Below the pieces are notes generated by a model. It saw only the letters and a program-made list of their open reading frames with translations. It had not been told where the DNA came from and made no database searches. Shown piece after piece: positions 60,101 to 64,000 of a stretch of DNA of 64,000 bases. This DNA is from Arcuatula senhousia (taxonomy: Eukaryota > Mollusca > Bivalvia > Mytilida > Mytilidae), in NCBI GenBank assembly GCA_963971305.1, contig OZ020305.1, positions 2,079,001 through 2,143,000 on the forward strand. Reading direction: 5' to 3'. Position 1 is the stretch's first letter; the number at the start of each line of letters is the position of its first letter. A program made the translations under genes and the position numbers.

Positions 60101-60330
60101 TTTGTAAATTCATATTTTGTGTGTAACACTACTTGGTTTGTGTGATTTACTACAAGCTTTTCTTGAATGTTATTTATAGTTTCAATTCAATATGAATAAT
60201 AAATAAAAGTTTTGGTTTGTATCAATATTTTTGGATTGTAGGGGAGAGTGGCTGAGATTGAACTTCAAGTAAAAAGAGAACATATAACACAAGCTGATGC
60301 TGAAGATAAGATTATGGCTGCTTGGCTCTG
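38881..60330 (+). CDS. FOCAD: Focadhesin (FOCAD), set 2: middle part of a gene, 11 exons, both ends incomplete
   Basis: Exons: 38881-39150, 42199-42303, 42980-43188, 44427-44553, 45211-45269, 47249-47324, 47533-47667, 51061-51187, 54401-54711, 55059-55151, 60242-60330. They total 1601 nt (533 codons plus 2), with all phases consistent and all introns GT-AG. The product aligns with the part of focadhesin that lies before set 1: LMVFKLG, the ILKTIQSLGTTPRLR block, RPEQHGTDML, LPRGIYHS, KQPGLRPGLAAGLLF, PSEWHRTLVIPQGW and MAAWLW. About 170-190 family residues that normally follow, before the first set-1 exon, are in neither set, nor is the N-terminal part. Role as for set 1. Either a second FOCAD gene or a displaced part of the same gene. 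Confidence 0.88.
39191..39566 (+). repeat. Three intronic copies of the 3' edge of exon a, donors kept
   Basis: 39191-39300 (TTTAGCTCTAGGAACACTGA, then CAG/GTAAGT), 39341-39420 (TTGCTTTGGAAAAAACTGA, then CAG/GTGAGG) and 39470-39566 (TTTAGCACTGGAATGACTGA, then CAG/GTGAGT) align with 39046-39150. All three retain a donor-like GT; the coding frames are broken. Confidence 0.78.
40256..40640 (+). mobile_element. Degraded pearl-like element
   Basis: TGAGCGAGACATAGTTGTTA, TGCCCCCGTAGTAGCTTAGC, CACCTCCATATATATCTGA and TTTGGTATGCATATGCCC match units of the element at 49488-50390. About two diverged units; the microsatellite is lost. Confidence 0.6.
40641..42198. other. Intronic stretch with a weak short repeat pair
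   Basis: ACAAACTGTATGTCCTAAG (about 41321 and 41492) followed by TACTTCCTGTTTG recurs ~170 bp apart between ATGCCCCCGTG (41289) and GGGGCATCCGTG (about 41558). This looks like a relic of another pearl-like element. Otherwise nothing recognised. Confidence 0.4.
42199..42303 (+). CDS. FOCAD: FOCAD set 2, exon b
   Basis: Acceptor TATTTCAG, donor AAG/GTAAAA, 105 nt, phase 0 to 0. It encodes NFLPLMVFKLGIETSWDVKL and RSLPRLARQK. 'VLMFKLG...LPKLG..K' is the conserved family block. Confidence 0.93.
42980..43188 (+). CDS. FOCAD: FOCAD set 2, exon c
   Basis: Acceptor AACTTTAG, donor ACTAG/GTATGA, 209 nt, phase 0 to 2. It encodes VCVAPILKTIQSLGTTPRLR, MVDLWQLQDRCFPHL and AILEICKT, the most conserved block of this half. 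Confidence 0.95.
43334..43356. repeat. (AT)n microsatellite
   Basis: A run of about 11 TA units next to the composite repeat at 43356. Confidence 0.8.
43356..44365 (-). repeat. Reverse copy of the module 1-2-1 composite repeat, split by a TTAA element
   Basis: Read on the minus strand: module 1 at 44365-44250 (TTATTTTTTC near the core, CATTGTCTGGAACTTTGTTG), insertion, module 2 at 43680-43600 (GGTTAGCCCTTCTGGTGAAA, CACCATCAACACTTTTA), then module 1 at 43510-43356 (AAAGTGTTTGGCATTTTCAA, TGAGTATTGAATAGAC, ATTGTCTGGAAATTTG). Same order as 33663-34205, but older and with the GACGAAACGCGCGTC core eroded. It lies antisense in the intron between exons c and d. Confidence 0.72.
43681..44237. mobile_element. 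557-bp TTAA-flanked inverted-repeat element
   Basis: It begins TTAAGGTTAGTGAGGACACC and ends GGTGTCCTCACTAACCTTAA, perfect reverse complements with TTAA at both tips. It interrupts module 2 of the composite repeat; outside the TTAA the flanks rejoin in the expected module order. No transposase frame. Different terminal sequence from the TTAA family at 1-565 and 55559-56237. Confidence 0.85.
44427..44553 (+). CDS. FOCAD: FOCAD set 2, exon d
   Basis: Acceptor ATTTCCAG, donor GAG/GTAAAA, 127 nt, entering in phase 2 and leaving in phase 0. It encodes PEQHGTDMLGPLSDILNTCT and AAMALEGLYHLCEAE, matching 'RPYQHGADML...ALVLQGLHALCQAEV'. Confidence 0.94.
44561..44905 (+). repeat. Serial intronic copies of the 3' part of exon d
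   Basis: 44561-44666 is about 95% identical to 44450-44550 (TTAGGTCCGCTTTCAGACAT to CATCTTTGTGAGGCAG), but the donor is changed to AGTAGTAAAT. A second, decayed copy spans 44745-44812 (CTGAGGATTCTCTGGTCCCT, TTTGTGAGGCAGATC); a faint third lies at about 44850-44905. Confidence 0.82.
45211..45269 (+). CDS. FOCAD: FOCAD set 2, exon e
   Basis: Acceptor AAATTTCAG, donor ACAAG/GTAAAC, 59 nt, phase 0 to 2. It encodes VIDIKSAWDVLAVKLNSDT, matching 'VVCIRSTWNALSPKLSCDTR'. Confidence 0.94.
45270..47248 (+). other. 2-kb intron, essentially featureless
   Basis: A minus-strand M1-like fragment (CGCTTATTCCACATCTCATT) lies at about 45378-45400. I see nothing else that repeats or codes. Confidence 0.5.
47249..47324 (+). 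CDS. FOCAD: FOCAD set 2, exon f
   Basis: Acceptor TGTTCCAG, donor CAG/GTAAGA, 76 nt, entering in phase 2 and leaving in phase 0. It encodes PVVVEKICDLFSLVPDHAV and EYQ, matching 'L.ELFSLVPSL.V...EY'. Confidence 0.94.
47533..47667 (+). CDS. FOCAD: FOCAD set 2, exon g
   Basis: Acceptor CATTGTAG, donor TTG/GTAAGT, 135 nt, phase 0 to 0. It encodes KFVSDTVRNLWLLSQSCNDN and a second helix VAQAAFQALSMFNADQF ending HLPAL, matching 'VANAAYRSLANF...HLPE'. Its second half is the source of the downstream pseudo-exon ladder. Confidence 0.93.
47734..48990 (+). repeat. Ladder of about ten copies of the exon g 3' half with its donor site
   Basis: Copies start (after CACAG or similar) at 47734, 47824, 47955, 48086, 48176, 48307, 48438, 48553, 48668 and about 48917. 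Copies at 47824-47889, 47955-48020, 48176-48241, 48307-48372 and 48438-48503 are each exactly 66 nt, open in the exon g frame, begin after an AG and end at GTAAGT or GTGAGT. Those at 47734 and 48086 carry a 19-nt deletion. Offsets 131, 90, 131 form a 352-bp higher-order unit. The sequence 5' of each copy aligns with the first half of exon g but has a TAA in frame. Confidence 0.9.
49094..49110. repeat. (AT)n microsatellite
   Basis: A short TA run about 80 bp beyond the ladder. Confidence 0.7.
49488..50390 (+). mobile_element. Pearl-like element with (GGC)n and four ~174-bp units
   Basis: It starts near CGAAGCAGAGCGGGACATAG, with (GGC)n at about 49514-49546. ATCTCAAGAACTATAGGTCC then recurs at 49581, 49753, 49927 and 50102, with a degenerate fifth unit near 50276. 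Each unit holds GATGAAACTTGGTATGCATA and GACCTTGACCTTGATTTTCC. The right end GGCAGGCGAGACATAC...AACTCTTGTT shares the CTTGTT terminus of the 7931-9613 element. Intronic. Confidence 0.75.
50391..51060 (+). other. Intron remainder, nothing recognised
   Basis: AT-rich; ends in the acceptor TTTTGTTCAG. Confidence 0.6.
51061..51187 (+). CDS. FOCAD: FOCAD set 2, exon h
   Basis: Acceptor TTTTGTTCAG, donor AAAG/GTATAT, 127 nt, phase 0 to 1. It encodes QAKLISDQQEEGTVVTVDDI and IPAVIYVRLLKYIREGSHK, corresponding to the family's acidic linker and 'SCYLKLLSL' helix. The start rests on splice signal and phase, as the linker is poorly conserved. Confidence 0.85.
51188..54400 (+). other. 3.2-kb intron with one RT-family 3'-tail relic
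   Basis: 53017-53110 (AAATAAAGGTTACAACAAAA, CTACCGGACTGGGATGATCA) is a diverged minus-orientation copy of the RT element terminus seen at 26457. The remainder shows nothing recognisable. Confidence 0.6.
54401..54711 (+). CDS. FOCAD: FOCAD set 2, exon i
   Basis: Acceptor TTTTTACAG, donor GAG/GTATGT, 311 nt, phase 1 to 0, the longest exon of the set. It encodes FLTYMVAKEEDNLPRGIYHS, NQGKAVGAIPAFLL, KQPGLRPGLAAGLLFSYDPP and NFQQMFTTLLNE. 'MPRGIYHS' and 'KQPGLKPGLAGGMLF' are hallmark focadhesin blocks. Confidence 0.96.
55059..55151 (+). CDS. FOCAD: FOCAD set 2, exon j
   Basis: Acceptor GCCTTACAG, donor GAG/GTATGT, 93 nt, phase 0 to 0. It encodes VPIQPSEWHRTLVIPQGWTS and MDRLFTALLE, matching 'SEWHRxxxLPQAW'. 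Confidence 0.96.
55171..55308 (+). repeat. M1 interspersed-repeat copy
   Basis: AGAGATGTGGAATAAGCGTA, then CACGACACAAGC, AAAGCAGCCAGCAGTCTTGA and TTTGGCCC align with 61586-61720. Confidence 0.75.
55425..59690 (+). repeat. A-rich minisatellite, ~32-bp unit, about 3.6 kb of array plus an insertion
   Basis: The unit is built from GGTACACAAAAATAATGAAA and ACCACAAAAATT, with ~20-bp half-units (AATGAAAACAACAAAAATT) interspersed. Variant blocks (ATTGATACACAGAAATAATG, AATGGCACTCAAAGATAATG, AATGTAGCACAAGAATAATG) recur in order every few hundred bp, a higher-order structure. On the minus strand it reads as endless Phe/Val/Ile/Tyr codons, an artefact. It lies in the intron between exons j and k and is interrupted by the transposon at 55559-56237. 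Confidence 0.9.
55559..56237. mobile_element. Complete TTAA-flanked inverted-repeat element, copy B
   Basis: It begins TTAAAGGCATATTGTCTA and ends TAGACAATATGCCTTTAA, a perfect 18-bp inverted pair including TTAA. From 55672 it is nearly identical to 1-565. Minisatellite sequence flanks both sides. 679 bp, no transposase frame, so mobilised in trans if at all. Confidence 0.9.
59691..60241 (+). other. Intron remainder before exon k
   Basis: AT-rich, with no repeat or ORF. Ends in TTGGATTGTAG. Confidence 0.6.
60242..60330 (+). CDS. FOCAD: FOCAD set 2, exon k (last one seen)
   Basis: Acceptor GGATTGTAG, donor CTCTG/GTAAGG, 89 nt, phase 0 to 2. It encodes GRVAEIELQVKREHITQADA and KIMAAWLW, matching 'GRLxELELQLK...AWLWVRD'. 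The next exon should begin by completing the Trp codon and encoding VRD; none is visible before the RT element. Confidence 0.94.
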
Positions 60331-61585
60331 GTAAGGTTGAATGTTTAAGTGTATACTGGGAAAATCTTGGACTTGATAATTATATGTTTCACTTCCATTT
60401 AAATTTTAATTTTAATTAGAAATCTAAATCTTTTTTAATCTTTTAAAAATATCACTGAAGGACCTGTTTTGAAAGTTCTGTTTGAAAGCTTTCATAAAAC
60501 TAGTATACTATTCATTGTGTAAAACGATGTGGATTGGGTACATTTTATACGTTGTTTACACTTATTACTACATGCTTCTCTTCCCTTACCTCAACGTGAA
60601 TAGAAAGTTCTATATATAAAGCCTTACTTTCATGTATTGTCCCCTTGCCATTAATGGGAGTTAAGATAAATGAATTGTTTGTCAATATATTACAAAAACT
60701 AGGGCATTTCATTAAACTTAGTTTGAATGCTTTAAAAGAAAATTGCATGTCTGAAACTACTGAATCATTTAATGAAGCCTTAGCCCTGTGTCTGACGTGT
60801 TACTATATAGAAAAAGGGGATGATCAAATGAAGAACTATGTTTCAAAAAAGGAAATCACTTTTCAAGAGAATGTGGAAAACTTTTAAATTATTAGACACA
60901 AGTTTTATAACCTAAGTGAGAACAGTGAATAAATTATATGTTGATTATTACATAGATGCTTATGAAATACAAATTGTTCCCAGTAAAATTGAATCACGTA
61001 AATTCACAGTGTAAAATAACCAAAATATTTTCACTCTTGCGTCCTTTCCCGCAAAACTAAATTATGATGGTGTGAATTGTATTGCGTTGTCGGCATGACT
61101 GCTGCTGTCTAAATTCATATGCCATTCAAATTAATTTGTTAAAAAACGATTAAATATGGACAATTTATTTATGTAATTAATACGATAATCAATTAGGCCT
61201 TATGAATAACAAAAATATGATCACTCGTACGGGGATGCACTCAGATTTAACTTGTTTAATCAGATTTTACTCAGTTAAATCAGATGCGTTCACAGACTCT
61301 TCATCATATTTTGGCTATTCTCTCGACCAAATTAAATATCCTATAATGCATTCATCTCTTGTCAATACTGATTTAAAAATGTAATTGTTTAAAAGATTTA
61401 ATTCCCTGTGTTAAACTTGAATTTTGTCTTGAATGCTCAAAGTAAAGGTCAAACCTAGCTAAGTAGTTTTTTCATGATTTTCTTTTTATTATAAACAACG
61501 TGTATATAAAAATTTTCATCTAGTTTATATACTATTTCCACAAGGCAAGTTTTATATTTTATATTTTATATACATAGAAGAAAAT
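60331..61585. other. Intron stretch with an unexplained 80-codon frame
   Basis: 60645-60887 (+) is open with a protein-like composition (INELFVNILQKLGHF, CLTCYYIEKGDDQM) but lacks a splice acceptor in the right place and matches no FOCAD block. The minus strand of the same stretch is also open. I do not call a gene. Confidence 0.3.
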
Positions 61586-61735
61586 GAGATGTGGAATAAG
61601 TGTACGCGACACAACCTACATTATAAACGTATATTTTAAATATCCACAATGGAAAACAGCCAGCAGCCTTCAATGTGACCAGCGGTCGCTGCTCGCTGTT
61701 TTTCAATTGGCCCCTGGATTGAAAATAAAATACAT
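61586..61735 (+). repeat. M1 interspersed repeat, reference copy
   Basis: GAGATGTGGAATAAGTGTAC, GCGACACAACCTACATTATA, AATGGAAAACAGCCAGCAGC and AGCGGTCGCTGCTCGCTGTT form a ~150-bp unit shared by at least six sites (about 1781, 20664, 25071, 30441, 55171 and here). No LTR, inverted repeat or convincing Pol III boxes. Confidence 0.75.
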
Positions 61736-61834
61736 ATGATTCAAGCCCAATCCCAAAGTGCATTGAAAGACCCTCTTCTTGACAAAAAACAATTAACAAA
61801 AATTCGACTAAATACAAACATAAGCTTTGATAAA

Positions 61835-64000
61835 GATTCCTGGCTTAGGACAGGCACATTAAAATGTGGCGGGGTTAAACTAGTTTTTTGGCGCCAACCT
61901 TCCCCCTAATGATAATCAATAACAAAGCACAAACTAACACACAGTAAAAATCAAATCGATAGAAGTTCAATTCAACAAGAGAGTATCTGAGACAAAAGGA
62001 CAACAGGTAATTAACGGGACGTAAAGATACTCTCTTGAGAACACTCGAAGTTACTGACAGCTAGCTAAGAAGCATCCATCGACTGATGTAAAAAAATCAA
62101 GTATGTCGATTTTAAATCCGACACAACACGTCAAACACTTGATTTGATGATGCATCATCACACAAAACCGACACACTTGACCGCTGTAATGCTCAAAAAT
62201 GACATAAGTATAAAAAGGCAATTAACATTTTAAAGTAAGTATCAAATTATCAATATTTTTACCAAAGAAGACTAAATTCAAAGATTTTACTAAAATATCC
62301 ATTTCATTACCTTTATTTAATAAAGTTTTAAGCCAATTTTGCATTCCCAACGGATTGTTTTTGAATTTATTTGCTCTATAAACAACATTACCGTAGAAAT
62401 CTGGATGGGATATTCCCTTTACAATCAAAAGTCGTCGTGTACAGTTAAATTTTCCAATAAGGTATAGATATTTATGATAAAACTTAGTAAACGACTTCAC
62501 TAATTTGTGGTAACGATATCCTTGTTTTAGTAATTTTTTTGTAATACACTGGTTTTTATCATTAAAATCAGACACACCACTGCAGATCCGAGCATATCTT
62601 ACCAACTGTGAAATATATACTCCGTAAGACGGAGCAAGTGGTACATCTCCCTCTAGAAAAGGAAAATTCACAATGGGAAATGAAAAGTCATCCCGTTTAT
62701 CATATATTTTAGTGTGTAATTTTCCATTGATTATACTTAAATCTAGATCTAAAAATGGGCATCTATCACCAGTAAGGTTAGATTTATTCAAAGTTAATTC
62801 CTTGGGATAAATTTCCGTAATAAAATTAGAAAATGTCGGATTGTTTAGTGAAAGAATGTCGTCTAAATATCTGTATGTATAATTAAAAGTTTCAATGAGA
62901 TGTTGTCTGTTGGGGTCTTTTTGAAGTTTTGCCATAAATTGGGATTCATAACAATACAAAAAAAAGGTCAGCAATAAGTGGGGCACAATTAGTTCCCATA
63001 GGGATACCAATGACTTGGCGATACATTGTTCTCCCAAAACGAATATAAATGTTGTCCAAAAGATAATTTAGAGCAGTAATCATTTCTGCATCAGTCCAAT
63101 TGACGTAACCTTTATGAGTCTCGTTGCTAAAAAACGATTTATTAAATAATTTAGAAACTTTAGAGCAGATATAGTCACTTTTAGATTTATCGAAACACCA
63201 TTTAACCAGATATTCAAATTGTTTTTTAATAAGACAGTGAGGAAGGTTAGTGTACAAAGTAGAAAAATCGTAGCTATCAACTGTATGGTAAGTACCTTCA
63301 AAAGCGCGAAGTTTGTCTAAAACATCGAGCGAATTTTTCACACTCAAAAATGATTTATGCCACTGTTTTCAAATACCTTTTCGCAGTATCGAATAATAAA
63401 TTCTTTCATAGTAGTCAAAGCAAGTGATAAGACTTTAGAAATATTAGTGAGAGAACACTTACTTGAAGCAGATATGAAACGAGATTTGTAAGGATTTTTG
63501 TGTAGTTTAGGGATCCAGTACATTGTAGGTAGTTTATTGTATGTAGGAGCGGCTCGTAGTGATGTGGTATTTAAAATATGGTCCTCAATGTTATTTATAA
63601 CAAAAAAGAAAATACTGGACCCAAACGCCTGTGGTCTAGGTTTGACAAGTTTCACCATAAAAGGCATTATATACATTAAAATTATTTGTCCTTAAACATT
63701 GTTTTTCTACCACAGCAAAAATGAAATTTGATGTACTATTGATTATATCATCAAGATTTAGCATAACACCTACAGAAAAAATACATCTGAGGACAAACTT
63801 TTAAAAGTGCTTTTTCAACGATTTCTGTTTCTGTCAAAAGCCCTTTCACGTAATATGAAACGAGCTAGACCAGGAAACAATTGTTATGATGTTGGTTATT
63901 AGAAGATTCTCATCTGTTGTAGGGTACGAGGCGAGATTGTAGGAAGAATTAAGAATGCTTCAAGGTATATTTCATCTAGTCAGTTATTTACGTCCCTGAT
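61835..64000 (-). pseudogene. Longest RT retroelement copy, two frameshifts, runs off the window
   Basis: Minus strand, three frame segments. 63676-63344: LPTMYWIPKLHKNPYKSRFI. 63347-62946: YDFSTLYTNLPHCLIKKQ and IGIPMGTNCAPLIADLFF. 63037-62222: FNYTYRYLDDILSLNN (catalytic YLDD), FLDLDLSI, IYDKRDDFSFPIVNFPFLEG, YGVYISQLVRYARIC and KLLKQGYRYHKLVKSF, ending at a stop near 62222. Frames shift near 63345 and at a T-run near 62960. 61843-61905 (TTAAACTAGTTTTTTGGCGC) is homologous to 3' sequence at 26560-26625. Another subfamily than the 14, 17 and 26-kb copies. No endonuclease domain seen. Confidence 0.8.

Noticed and set aside
60545..60887. Protein-like frames on both strands (about 67 and 80 codons)
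   Set aside because: No family recognised, no suitable splice sites, and both strands open; could be chance or an old mobile-element piece.

Overview
This window looks like nuclear DNA from an animal, most likely a bivalve mollusc of the mussel type. It is AT-rich, with short exons, GT-AG introns and dense low-copy repeats. It carries bivalve-style repeats: pearl/HINE-like elements with a ~160-175-bp tandem core beside a (TCCG)n, (GTC)n or (GGC)n microsatellite, and an interspersed repeat with the core GACGAAACGCGCGTC. The species call is inference. I see no bacterial gene, operon, rRNA or CRISPR array.

All recognisable cellular coding sequence comes from one family: focadhesin (FOCAD), a HEAT-repeat-like protein of about 1,800 residues in vertebrates. 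It comes as two exon sets on the + strand. Set 1 (789-20905, 15 exons, 669 codons plus stop) is the C-terminal part and ends with a stop and an AATAAA signal. Set 2 (38881-60330, 11 exons, 533 codons plus 2 nt) is a middle part. In FOCAD proteins the set-2 region lies N-terminal to the set-1 region, so the order here is C-terminal part first, middle part second, with no residues shared. This suggests two head-to-tail FOCAD genes (the end of one, the middle of the next), or a rearranged or mis-ordered single gene. All exon phases agree within each set, so both sets look like functional coding sequence.

Layout: 1-565, a TTAA-flanked transposon remnant. 789-20905, FOCAD set 1, whose introns hold two pearl-like elements (7.9-10.5 kb), a ~2.9-kb 31-bp minisatellite beside exon 9 (11.0-13.9 kb) and two broken reverse-transcriptase elements (14.2-15.1 and 17.5-18.5 kb). 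20.9-38.9 kb, largely non-coding, with a 500-bp tandem duplication, a third RT element (26.5-28.0 kb), a 42-bp minisatellite (32.5-33.65 kb), a composite repeat (33.66-34.2 kb) and a 1.77-kb inverted-repeat transposon (35.8-37.6 kb). 38881-60330, FOCAD set 2, with a second composite repeat split by a TTAA element (43.36-44.37 kb), a ladder of exon copies (47.7-49.0 kb), another pearl-like element (49.5-50.4 kb) and a ~4.2-kb A-rich minisatellite into which a TTAA element has inserted. 61.8-64 kb, the longest RT element.

The most striking pattern is that at 8 of the 26 exons, an exon edge with its splice site has been tandemly copied into the adjacent intron. One copied edge sits at the head of the 31-bp minisatellite. 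Another has become a ladder of 66-nt, frame-preserving, donor-bearing pseudo-exons.
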